Positions 11,822-23,079 of a stretch of DNA of 64,000 nucleotides are shown here, in pieces. Each line of letters starts with the position of its first letter. The first letter of the stretch is position 1. The position numbers were made by a program, and so were the translations under genes. The notes under the pieces were generated by a model. The model did no database searches and was not told the origin of the DNA. It saw nothing but the letters and a program-made list of their open reading frames with translations. The DNA is from Arthrobotrys musiformis (taxonomy: Eukaryota > Ascomycota > Orbiliomycetes > Orbiliales > Orbiliaceae): contig JAVHJL010000005.1 in NCBI GenBank assembly GCA_036971715.1, positions 992,001-1,056,000 on the forward strand, given 5' to 3'.

Positions 11822-14800
11822 GCGGAAAGTAATCCGGAGGACAATGGGTAATTGTGGGATATATGCAAGATTACATCGAATGTCTCCTAATCGAATATGT
11901 CAGGAAGGTGACGGTGGAGCTTCTACCGTGTGAGCTCTGGACGCTATTACATGTTTAATCATATCCAACCCACCGGGACCATTCCAATTTTCATGCTATG
12001 GATCCCTCGACGGGAAATAATTTCCTCGAAGTAAAAACGCTGGGGCGCTGACGGCATGTATCCGGCGCATCCATCGAGCAGTCACATCCGGATCCACCCC
12101 TAGTTAGCTCCAGCTAGCTAAACAGAACGACTCAGTTGCATTTTGTTTCTCAACCGTGTTGCATTGTCCTTAGAAAATTTTCAGAGTCAGCTTCAGCCTT
12201 TTTTTCGAAACCGTCCCCCGGGAAAATCTCTGAAAGTTAGCGTCGGCCTCTGGGAAAGTATTCGAGATGCCATATGCGGATCAAACTGTCATACGGGGAG
12301 GCGAAAGTGCTCGGCAAGGTCCCCCGGGACCACCAGACGGTTTCAATTCGAGTAAGTTCCTTAAGTAATCAAATATCGAATCTTCCATGCGGGTGGCGAG
12401 CTCTCGAAAAGGCGGTCTGAAACGTAACCACAAATCAAAAAAAAAGTCTTTGACAGAATTATATTATTCGATTTTTATTTCACCATCGCAATTACAAACT
12501 AAAATCTCGCGATCTCAGGCACCATTTTTCCCATTTTATAATTTTATTTTCAAATCGTTTAGTGAAAATTTTCACCAAAGCTAGGGCGGCTGGCTTTTTT
12601 ATGGCGTTGGGGGGAAAAAATTAAAAGAAAAAAAAGTCAGGTGTTAGGGAAAATGTCGCTACCAAAACCCTGGATGAGATCATTTTCATTCCTTTGCGCT
12701 GCATAGACCAATCGTTGGCTCCTCGTGCACGATCGTGGCCTCGTTGATGCGATCCGAACCACACCTCACCTTAGCTAAACAAGCGCCCTTTCTCCAACGG
12801 ATACCCATAGAAAAATCCACTTCGGAGAAGCCCGTCCCCTGATCCTGATTGATAGGAATGCTTGCCAGCCCTATTTTTGATCATTGCCCGAAATCGTGAG
12901 CAAAGAAAGGAAAAAAGGGCAAGGGCTTCTTGTTCAGCTTAACATAATCGGGTGACTCGAATGGTCTAGAGCACTCGTTCTTGTCGCAATTGACGGGGTG
13001 TGTGGTCGAGAGCCAGCCAATGGGAGGAACGTGCTTGGCTAGCGATCGCGGGCCTTTACGTAAATGCCGTGCGAAGGAACATAAGTTGCGCCAGTTCATG
13101 GTCGTACTGGCGTTTCGGTGCGTGCTTGTGCATTCGCTTCGTTAAAAGTCGAGTAACCCATGACTAACCACATGGTCCTTTTGGGTTATTTTGGTTGAAA
13201 GGAGTGATCGATCGTTTGTTTTGAACTTGGAGAATTCCGGTGCACTAAGAAGCATCTCCGAGGAAATGATGGTTGATGCCGTGCTTCTTTTTAAATAAAC
13301 CCCTTTCGCGTTCTGTCCGAAGTTTGGGTTTCAATACAGTAAGCGTATGTGTAAATATATATTGTCAAATATTCGCCGTTAAGTCATGAAATGCTGTAAT
13401 TGTTTTCTAATTCATATTCGAACAAGTTGGCAAGTTTTTTAGGTTCTAAAAAGAAATCCGGGGAAATCGGGCTTGCAGGGTTGGCGTGCGGGGCGTGCGG
13501 TTTGGTTTGATCGATAACTTTTTCCAACGTCTCGAGGGGTTTTGACAGGATATCAAGGAAAATCTGAAGCTAAAAGTTATGTGGTACAACAGCGGAACTT
13601 GTATCGAAGGCGAAATCCGTATGGAATGGGAGGTAAACTTTGTCCGGCCGATTGTCACTCACCCTGACTCTGACACATCTTCGCGCACGGCTGTAATCCA
13701 TCGACGCTTTTATGCACTCTTTACGAAGCATCGTTTTTAGCATAAGTGTGCAAAGTATCTGTGGATCAAAAATCATGTGGTATCATCAGTTGAATGGCGC
13801 TTCGAGACGAGCCGATGTCAGCTACATGTGTTTGTGTATACAGCGAAGGGCTCGTTGAAAGCAGCCGATAGTTGACAGGTCGACCGGTCCGAGAACCTAT
13901 TTCCTTCTGGAATTCGATAAACACCCTTGCGCTGTTTTCTCTTTCTTCCACGATTTTTGCCTATCGTGATTCGATTGCAATATTGATCCGGTGTCCTGGA
14001 CCCACATTGAAATCAGTGCAAGTGTCTCGCGACGTCTTTTGATACATTCACAAGAACCGAAGCATATGATGTGATAGGACGGTAACGAATTCCTCCAAGG
14101 ATCATTGCGGAAGGGGAAAAAAAGCTAACCTCTCCAAACTAACCCTTGATTTCCCATTCGTTCTCCTTACATAAAAAACACACATACACACGTCTACAAA
14201 CTGGCAAAATATGACCTAGTTAGTCGGCGGGTCCTCTTTTTTTTTGCGTTCTGCATACAGCCAATGCAAGTTATCTGAGGCTATTCAATTAAACAGTACA
14301 AAAAAATCTGAGTATATCGCTCACGACAAAACACCTGCGTTTTTATTCCATAGATGGAAGGGAGGAGAAAAATGAGGCGTTAGAATTACCCGTATTGTCG
14401 AGTTACCTCGTACGGGTAATATTCCGCAATATGATAGAACCAACCCATGGTTAGAACCTCGTATGACGAGGGACAAATCCCATTAACATTAAATGGGTCC
14501 GCAAGGCCTCGATGCGGATATGGTGATGGTAACCCAGTTCACCGGCCATCGTGCGAACGGGAGCGAGAAAAAAAAAAAAGCTGAAGAGTTCCCTAAGCTA
14601 CGCAATGAACGCAAGGCAAGAGCAAGGCAAAAAAGGCTGGAATTGACCAAGCTATGCAATGATGCAGAAGGTCCCGTGTTCCAAGGGATGGGGTGCGGGC
14701 GAGTGCAGGGGTCGTGGTTGTTAGTGAAGTGTGTGAGTAAAAAAGGAAAAATTTTTGCCATGTTGTCTTGGGAGAGCTCCAGCAAGTCAGTTCGGAACCA

Positions 14801-15196
14801 CAATCGATGGAGGATGCCATGGGCGGAGGGGTAGTGGTGGGCTGACCCAGCTGTCCCCTGCTGGCCTTCCCTGCTGGCGTGCTGCACCCCGGACGCGAAT
14901 AAGCTCTTTCAGCGCAGAGCCCTTCCAAGCCAAAAGCTACGATGCTGAAAAAAAAAAGTTATCGGCCGTCCGCAGTTACGGTGCACGTTGCGACAAGACA
15001 AAAAAAAAAAAAGAAAAAGGTTTCTCCCAGCAAAGCAAAAAAGCAAAAACTTTAACATACTCACGTAATAGCTGGTGATTGGCTAATGTTCCCGTTGAAC
15101 TTTCGTCAGATGGGAAGCATGTTTCTTTGGGGCCGGTTGGTATCCGAATCATGGCTAAGTTCGGGCGGGTTTCTTTGAATTTGTTTGGTGGTGTGA

Positions 15197-15204
15197 TATA
15201 TAAG
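15197..15204 (+). promoter_or_regulatory. candidate TATA box of the arrestin gene
   Basis: TATATAAG lies 335 bases before the ATG and is followed by a pyrimidine/adenine-rich leader rich in ACA and ATCA words, typical of fungal 5' untranslated regions. The transcription start is inferred, not shown. Confidence 0.4.
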
Positions 15205-15531
15205 AAGCCCTCCCGCCGGGAGGTATCACAAGATCTTCTCTTTGGACTCGACCACAGTAACTGACTAAGGTTTTATGAACAATCACCTGTCTTTCGTTTA
15301 TAATTATATCTGCATCGCATTGCCTTCGAAGCTAGCTAGCATAGATTTCATATCCTTCTAGATCATAGCATCTTCACATCATCAGAACCAATTCCAAACA
15401 CCTAAGAAACCATACTAGTCGATTCACACTAGACTACACATTAGTTACACAAACATTTCTACAACATCATCAACACGCATTCGAGACCTTTTACATAATC
15501 ATATATTTTTTCGGGATATCGATATCACACA

Positions 15532-16839
15532 ATGCCATCGCTCATTCGATCATTCCCCGTACCCCATTACGTGCCTTACTCGCACAATGGCATGCCAGGA
15601 ACGATAGTAGACTTGGACGCAACAAACAACAAGCCCCGAAGCACAAGGTCATCGCGATCGTCGAACCGAGATAGCGCAGACTACTCGATCCGGTCATACA
15701 AGTCCTCGAAGTCCTCGAAGTCGTCGCAGGAGAGCATAAGCCCAGTGGCTGGATCTTTACACGTTCAGATCGAATCGCCGCCAATTGTCTGTTACGGACC
15801 GGCCAGCGAGTCCAGTGGAGCTTTACTGTCTGGCATGCTGTGGTTGACTGTTGCGCCATGGGAAATTGACCTTGAAAGCCTCAAGATGACCTTCCAATCG
15901 ACCGTCACAACCAAGAAGCCAATCGTAATTGGCTGCCCGGACTGCACTTCAAAGACAACAGACTTGAACACTTGGGACTTTATCACAAGCACACACCCAG
16001 TAACACATGGTCTGCACAGCTACCCATTCAGCTACCTCGTCCCTGGAAACCTTCCAGCTACAACAGACTCCCAATTGGCATCGATTAAATACCACATCAC
16101 CGCTCGCGGTGTCACAAACCACGGCGAGGTCCTCCAATTCACCCAGGAAATCAAAGTTGCCCGTTCAATCCTTGAAGGCAACGACAGGAACTCCCTAAGA
16201 ATCTTCCCGCCAACCAACCTCTCCGCCACCTTGACACTCCCCTCGGTCATCCACCGTGGTGGTAACTTCCCCGTCGAAATGCGCCTCGAAGGTATCGTCA
16301 ACCGCGCCAACATGACCAGATGGAAGCTCCGCAAGGCCACTTGGAGAATCGAAGAAAAATCCAAAATCATCTCCCCAGCATGCAAACTCCACGCCCACAA
16401 GATCGGAGGCGAAGGGAAAGGTGTCAAGTACGAAGACATCAAGGTCCTATCGACCGAAGAGTACAAAACAGGTTGGAAATCCGACTTTGACACTTCGGAC
16501 GGGAAGGTTGAATTTGGTTTCACCGCCGGAATCCCAGCATACATCACATCCACTGATGATGTCGACAATACCATTGGCCTCACGGTCTCCCACAACCTCG
16601 TTGTCGAATTGATCGTAGCGGAAGAATACTGTCCCAAGAATAGCAAACTCGTCACCCCCACCGGAAGCGCTAGAGTTCTCAGAATGCAGTTCAATATGAA
16701 CACCACCGCCCGTGCGGGTATGGGTATCTCTTGGGAAGACGAATGTCCACCACGATATGACGACGTTCCCCAATCCCCACCCACGTACCAAACTTTAGTC
16801 GGCGAATCTCAGTCCGTGGAAGATCTTCACAGCATCTAA
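15532..16839 (+). CDS. LDB19/Art1-like arrestin-related trafficking adaptor
   Basis: A single intronless frame of 435 residues. Arrestin-related adaptors recruit the ubiquitin ligase Rsp5 to plasma-membrane transporters and so trigger their endocytosis. The region IESPPIVCYGPASESSGALL, then LTVAPWEIDLESLKMTF, CPDCTSKTTDLNTWDF and HSYPFSYLVPGNLPA (residues about 80-175) follows the conserved order of the LDB19 arrestin-N domain. An arrestin-C-like beta-rich part follows to about residue 390. Two PPxY motifs, PPRY (406-409) and PPTY (416-419), close to the C terminus are the expected Rsp5 WW-domain docking sites. The N-terminal 60 residues are Ser/Arg-rich with repeated KSSKSS, probably disordered and phosphorylatable. 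At 435 residues it is shorter than yeast Ldb19 (about 800), as is common in filamentous fungi. Confidence 0.85.
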   Translation: MPSLIRSFPVPHYVPYSHNGMPGTIVDLDATNNKPRSTRSSRSSNRDSADYSIRSYKSSKSSKSSQESISPVAGSLHVQIESPPIVCYGPASESSGALLSGMLWLTVAPWEIDLESLKMTFQSTVTTKKPIVIGCPDCTSKTTDLNTWDFITSTHPVTHGLHSYPFSYLVPGNLPATTDSQLASIKYHITARGVTNHGEVLQFTQEIKVARSILEGNDRNSLRIFPPTNLSATLTLPSVIHRGGNFPVEMRLEGIVNRANMTRWKLRKATWRIEEKSKIISPACKLHAHKIGGEGKGVKYEDIKVLSTEEYKTGWKSDFDTSDGKVEFGFTAGIPAYITSTDDVDNTIGLTVSHNLVVELIVAEEYCPKNSKLVTPTGSARVLRMQFNMNTTARAGMGISWEDECPPRYDDVPQSPPTYQTLVGESQSVEDLHSI

Positions 16840-18837
16840 AGTCGCCAATATTCTCATCTCGAATATCTTCATTTCATTGTATCATATTTACCCACATTTT
16901 TACTTAATTGTTTCGGTTTTTTTGTTTTCCTGGCGATCACACTGCTTCTTCTTTCAAAATACCGGCGCAACAATCAGGAAAGGAACAATGGGTTGTTTTC
17001 TTATTTCTTTTTTTTTACCAACGACGACCAAAAAAAAGCAGGCCTAACTACTACTCTAATCATTCACCCATGAAGTCGATGATTCATTTTTATTTGTATT
17101 TTACCCTTTTGCACCATTTTGGCGTTTCCCTCCCTCTCGGACTGAGATATCGGACTGGAGTTTTCATTATTTTTCATTGTTTTTTCAGTTGCATTCCGAA
17201 TTGTCATCGGATTGCAGAAAATACCCCCTACATGTCTGTACTTTAGAAGCATGATTACCACTACTACAATCAATACCGATCGAATATCTACAAATCGATC
17301 AAGAATTTTTTTTTTTTTAAAACAAAAGACACTTAATCCTTCTCCACAAAAACTAGGAATTCGATATGATGTAAAGATTATGATGTAACCAAGCATAAAT
17401 CCCTAAGAAAATCCATCGGGTTGGCGAAGGAATGTTGTGGCGTGATCGACGTTGCAAGGACGGGTAGGCGAGAATAAAAAAAAAGAAAAAAGTGAACGGG
17501 GTGGCTCGCGATCGTCGCACAACTGTATCGTGTATCTTGAAGCCTTTTTTGCGGGGAGACGAACGGGGTTCCGAAAAGCTGTCTCCCTCCTCATTCCCGG
17601 GAGCTCTTCCTTTGTAGTTAATTTTAGGAATGTATTATTGTTTTATGCCCGAGTTATAGGCAGCTGGAAGTGTCAAGTGCTTTATCCGGAGGGTATTTCC
17701 GTGATGGTGGTATGTATCATGATAGCGATATGATTTTGGGGATTTTTATGTAGAGGCTGCTTAGGGGATTCGTTACGAGGGGTTGGTCAAGATGGTATTA
17801 TGGCCTTTCCAGCTGGCCAGCTTTTTGACGTATGACATTATCAAAAGCTATGGTTGAAGTTGGCATACACATATGCTACTCTACTATATCGTCATCGATA
17901 TCACCACAACATCAAAAATCCAACATCATCGAAGAAATAACGAAGAGTAGCAATGATTATCGCCCGTCTCCGAAGTTCCAAACCAACTAAACTAGGCACA
18001 ATACCCATGTAACCAAAGCTTACACCCATCGGAGAATTTCTAGGAAATAAACTCGACGAGCCACCAAAAAAAAAAAAAAAAAGAAAGCTTTAGAAAGAAA
18101 AAGCAAAAGCTGTACTTGGAATATAAACTCTCTCAACCACACACACGCACACAGAACGATCGAGAAAAACTCTACGGTATTTCCATTCTTGGCGATTTAG
18201 AATGAGTACCGGGGGGTGACTAAACCCAGGGCCAGGGGAGGAGGAAGGGGTGTGAAGCTTGTCTTGAAAGTCTTTTTTTTTTTTGAGAAAAAAAACAAAG
18301 TTAGGTAATGATGAGCCATCGGAGGCGGCCGATGGGGTTATCGATAGTTTGCGATAGATTAGTGCCGTTGCCGCCGGGTTCCCTCTTCGAGGGTTCCATG
18401 GAAAAAAGCACGAGCCCTGTAAGGCGAAACAGATGTAATGTATGATCGAGTTGTGCGCCTGAGACGAGGTGACTCAATCAATCTACTTAATATGACGACC
18501 TGCCTGTTCCAGGCTACTTGATTATGAAGATATTGAAACGCCGATGTATGTATGAGATATTAAAACAAAACAAAATAAAATAATATTCACTGCCGTTGTC
18601 CCATATTCGAAAAAGCCCTTCCACCCTAGAACGCCGCGCTATAGTGATAAACAAAAGAAGAAGGAGAACATGATAGATAAAGGAGAATTCGAGAATATGA
18701 TAGATAAAGAGGTAGGAGGAGGAGAGGAAAAAGAGATACCCGGAGAGGGAGTATCGTCGGAAATTGGAGTAGTGGTAACGGATGGCGGCCGGCAAGGCTT
18801 TTGGCAGGGGCTTATAGTAGTAGGTTGTAGCGAATCA
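16840..18837. other. gene-free stretch between arrestin and RING genes
   Basis: The 3' regions of two convergent genes meet here. It is A/T-rich with poly(A) or poly(T) runs near 17307, 18066 and 18272. No frame shows coding character. Confidence 0.6.
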
Positions 18838-19936
18838 TTAAGCTTTCCCCTTTCCCTTTCCTTCAACTCTCTTGATTAATTTGAGCTCAAGAGGGACGAT
18901 TTCTTTAATAACGACCTTGCCTCTGCAGACTGGGCACTTTCCGAACTTAGCGGCAGGTTGACCGAATCTCAAAGTCGTTTTGATGCAATCGTTGCAGAAT
19001 AGATGCCCTAAATCGAAGGTAATATTAGTACCATGGAAGTGTAATTTAAGTAAATAGGAGGGCGGATGGATGGGACATACCGCATGTAGTGGCACTGAGA
19101 TTCTCGGGGTCATCTAGGCAGATAACACACTTGAAGTCTGCAATCCTTCTGCGTGCATTACCTTCCTCCCGCTGTGTTTTGATCATTTGCTCGTGCATGA
19201 TCTTCTGGAAATCGTCATCGTCGTCGATGTTGATCATATCAACAACTTCGACGGGCTCGGTTTTCGCCTTTTTAGGGGCCGGTGATGATCCTGAACGCAT
19301 TTTGGTTTCGGAGTGAGGCCTTTTGGAACTTGTTGGTTGGGTAGGAGGTTGTGATGTTGCAGAAGGCTGCTGTCGGGTTTGTGGGGTGTGCTGGGGAGCA
19401 GCAGCAACCCGAGAAGGTGCTGGAAGGGTTGCACCGTTTGTAGTTCGTGATCGGGTGCGGGAGACTGGTGTAGCAATTTGGCGGGCTGGCGCCGGCGCCG
19501 GGACTTCGTCATCGTCCTCATCCTCGTCCTCATCTTCATCTCCGTCCCCCCCATCAACCCCAACTTCAACCTCGTCGCCGTCATCAATCTCCTCATCCGT
19601 GGCGTCGGAATCGAGGCTTGAGTCCTCCGACGAGAGGTATGCCTCGTTGGTTTGGAGGTACTCCTCCATGCTGTCGTATTCGTGATCGCTGTCGGGATCG
19701 GAATCTGTTGCTAGAAAGATTCCTGGTGAGTTGTTTGTTGATGAGGTGGTGTTGGAAGGGGTGGTCCCAAGGGAATTGGTACCTGAAGATGAAGAGGCGG
19801 CGGCGCGGCCTCGCAGCTGTCGTTGGGGCTGCGGCTGGGGAGCCGACAGCCGAGATGGCCTCGGCCGAGTTCTCGAAGTCGCGGCCGTCCGCGCCTGGAC
19901 GGCCGGGGAAGATGCAGTCAAGTCGATGTATTCCAT
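18838..19936 (-). CDS. RING E3 ligase with SUMO-interaction-like motifs (Slx8/STUbL type)
   Basis: Two exons, 19936-19081 and 19007-18838, joined by a GTATGT...TTAG intron, give 341 residues. The N terminus MEYIDLTASS contains a near-ideal SUMO-interaction motif (IDLT), and VVDMINIDDDDDF near residue 231 is a second hydrophobic core followed by acids. Between them lie long Ser-, Pro- and Asp/Glu-rich disordered stretches. The C-terminal C3HC4 RING starts CVICLDDPENLSATTC (about 270), continues GHLFCNDCI across the intron and ends KCPVCRGKV (about 310-316). This layout is that of Slx8/RNF4-type SUMO-targeted ubiquitin ligases, nuclear factors that ubiquitylate SUMOylated proteins in DNA repair. 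The intron splits the RING within the codon after Cys 285. STUbL activity is inferred from the motifs; another nuclear RING protein is possible. Confidence 0.75.
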
Positions 19937-22900
19937 AGCTGAGGCGTTGAATGCGAATCAGGGATGATAACGGTGGCGATGGGAGATGATGTAGTGGTGG
20001 TGGTGTCGAGAGAGGATGATGGAGAGATGAGAGGATGTTGTTGTAGGTCAAAGAATAAATAGATGGCGACGATGCTGCATGGCTGAGTAATGCGGCCTGT
20101 TGTTTCACGGCATTCAGAAGTTGTTGTCGTTGTTGTGGACCGGAGGGGTTGCCAGTTACCCAGCGTCGTTGCAGTTGTCGTCGTCGCGTGTCGGTTGGTT
20201 CCACTGGCAATGGATGGGGATGAGAGTCGGCGTGGTAGCTGGGTGGCAGCCCGAGTCCCTTGCGAGCCAATTACTAACCAGGCCCAGTTCCAACATACAA
20301 CATTGCAACACATTGCCGAAACCATGGTAATTACGGAATTTAAATCATGTAGCTCCGAATAGACGAATTATAATTAATAATTGACAATGGACTCGGGCCA
20401 TTTATAATCACTCTGTAACATGTTCACTCGCTTTGGAAAAATAAAAAATAAAAATTACATAGTATCACTGGTAACTCATTTAACATCAAAATTTCCGAAC
20501 AAAGGCCCGACAGGAACCAAAAATCATTACCCAGAAGCCAGAATATTAGTCATGCAATACGCCTAGGTTACATTTGGGTGATGGCTACACTCTAAAAGAC
20601 GATAAAGGACCAGGGTAATCGGGTAAGATTAAGTATTTTAAAAATATAATATATGCGCGGTAAGTATCGATAATATCATTCCTTCGAGCCCTCGTCGACA
20701 GTGTTCGCCATGACCGAGGTACATATGTGCTTAGGAACGTGTATACGTACGTATAGACTCATATGGCCATGTACGGGCTCGGAGGTGTGGTCTCGCGATG
20801 GTGTCGTGGGCTATGTAAATCAGAAATATCGTGTTTGCATTTGCAAAATCGAAGGCGGAAAGATCTAAAGATAGATAAATGTTATAACATTACATACGGA
20901 GCTTAGAACACAAAGATCAAAGAAAATGTGATGGGGGTTAAAGTGATTAAGAGTCAAAGGGCGAGTTAAAAGGAAAGGGTAAGTTTGGAAAGAAAATCTT
21001 CAGGGGAAAATAATAGGGTGCGATATTGAGACGCATATGTGAGGAGATGCGTGGTACCGGTCATGGTGAGAGGAGGCCTACGCAACCGAAGCGAACCTCG
21101 AGTCGACATTTTAATAGGCTTCACTTTATACGGGTAGTTTCTAATGCATCGAGAATTTTCCTAGCCCATACCAACATCCATGCTTTCCCAGAAGCCCCAG
21201 TTTCCAAATGAGCGGCGTTAAAATGCGACATTGTGATGCATATGCCGCATTGAAAGATGCACGGACACGATGTCACTACTAGAGGCAGCTGCAGGGATAG
21301 CTCGCTCGATTCTCGTAGACATATTTTTTGTCTCCGACAAAACCCTTGCAGGTACATGATGAGGTTTCGGCAGCAGGGCCTACGGCCTGGAATTGGAGTT
21401 TTCCAACCACTCGGAAAACTTTCGGCTTGTCGCATTCGATCACAAATTAATGAAGACAGCGGTTCCCCAGCGGTCTAGGTTTACGTTGCAGCGTTGGAGG
21501 ATATTGCAAAAATGCGGTTCCTGTGGCTGCCGTTTCAAACATCTAGACTGGGAGAGCCCAGCTGCAGATTCTCTCACAGCCAGGACCTAGCTTTGAATCC
21601 CAGGGCCTGAGACTCATATGAGCTCATACGCATGTGCCACTTCCCTATATATTATTTGCTGTTGCAGTGGCGGCGGGCGATTTTTGTGGTTGGGGATGAA
21701 GAAAAATTTCCAGCAAGAGACCAAGACGCAAAGGCCAAACCAGGTGTCAGCAAGGTCCGAAGCTCCGAACCGCCGAACGTACATAAGCTTTGTGACAGCT
21801 GCAGGGGTTGTTTCGCTTGGAGTTGTCCAAAACAAGCCTCGTGATGAAGTTTTTGGCTAGAAAGTTACCTAATCGAGGAGACTGCCCAGAATATTACTAT
21901 AAAAGGCATTATTACTTCCGTTTTTGGAGAACGATACGAGAGTTTCTGAGCGAGCTTTGCTGGGTATGGAGAGGTTTTATTCCAACACAAAATGTTGCAA
22001 CATTGTCGAGCTGGTCCGCTCAAACTCATGAAGTAGGACTGCAGAGTAAAAGTACCAAAATCATGATCATCCCCGGCCTCCAAGCCAATAACTCGTACAA
22101 AAAACGTTGATTGGATGCCATATACCCGCAGCTGTGCTTTAGCAGTTTTTAGTGGCGAAATGCGTAGTCAGCAGCTGTTCTTCACCCCATTAATGCATTC
22201 CTAAGAATTCTAGAAAGATGCGCTCCTCAACAGACGAGGGTATAGTGAGCGTTTTAGGATGGGCGGTAGCTGGTAGGATTCAGAAAAATCCCATAGCTGG
22301 CTATTCTAGAAACTCCAAAGCAAAGTACGGCCATTAGTGGTATTCCCTTATGCTCGAAAATTTTATCTCATCTGTTTCGAAACATCCCGTTCCAGGGTAG
22401 GTTGTGCAACCCTGGGTGGGCTACGAGACAAGTTCCAGGGTTGAAAATGCGGTTTGCCCTCATGAGACTGAGGTCTCGAACAGATCTAGACGCAAACACC
22501 GAATTTTCCCAGTTAAAAGTTGTCACAGGCGCCCGGGGGAGGCTCTTCGCATTGTCCGTCTTATCAAAGCTAGGATTCATGTGCGCGACGGGTGAAACCG
22601 CCCTGCCGGACGGACAGACAGCAAAGCAAGCTCAAAAACTCCGACACATCGCGGCATATCAGATTGAAACAACGTCAGGCTGAGAAATATGCACACTAAT
22701 CAACGAACTACCAGTTCAAGCAGTCGCTTGTTCCATGGATTTGACTAGTCCACTTACATTTACACAACGCTAGACAGAAGGAGGAAAGACACAAGTTTTG
22801 TGAGGCTCATGCGGCATATCGTGGGCTTCAATGATGGCGAAGCTCGCCAATTGTGCACATGTAACCGATAATATAAATTGGACCATGATGCTCCCCTCAA

Positions 22901-23079
22901 TACGATCTTTTTATCCAGTATCAATCAACATCACTCATCGACTTAGTATCTTAAATCAAAACTTCTTATCAGCTTTTCATCAATTTCTCATATTATTAGC
23001 TTAACTCAAAGCCTTCCAACTATATTCATTATCTTACTCTTTTATAAATTTAAACACCAGAAATCTTCCAATCATCAAA
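19937..23079. other. 3.1-kb gene-poor stretch
   Basis: The first 400 bases are the promoter of the RING gene and contain GTTGTTGTC/GTGGTGG-type repeats that produce long meaningless frames on both strands. The rest has no supported gene. A TACGAGAC motif recurs at 22422. The last 200 bases are the promoter of the cysteine-rich gene, with a TATA-like box at 22872. Confidence 0.55.
22872..22879 (+). promoter_or_regulatory. candidate TATA box of the cysteine-rich gene
   Basis: TATAAATT lies about 200 bases before the ATG. The leader between them is rich in CATCA and TTAT words, as in highly expressed fungal secreted-protein genes. It is positional evidence only. Confidence 0.4.

Larger units (their letters stand above)
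10734..15531. other. 4.8-kb gene-free stretch
   Basis: No frame with protein character and no recognisable transposon gene. It contains a 27-base T run at 11795-11821, several A and T runs, and weak, chance-like frames on both strands at 14489-14928. The last 400 bases are the promoter and leader of the arrestin gene (TATA-like box at 15197). Confidence 0.55.

Noticed and set aside
14489..14928. Frames of 111-132 codons on both strands
   Set aside because: Overlapping frames on both strands with no motif, in homopolymer-rich intergenic DNA; no splice context.
16032..16784. 250-codon minus-strand frame
   Set aside because: It is exactly antisense to the well-supported arrestin gene and has no recognisable domain.
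19593..20270. 225-codon minus-strand frame over the start of the RING gene
   Set aside because: It overlaps the RING gene in another frame and is kept open by GTT/GTC-type repeats, with no domain.
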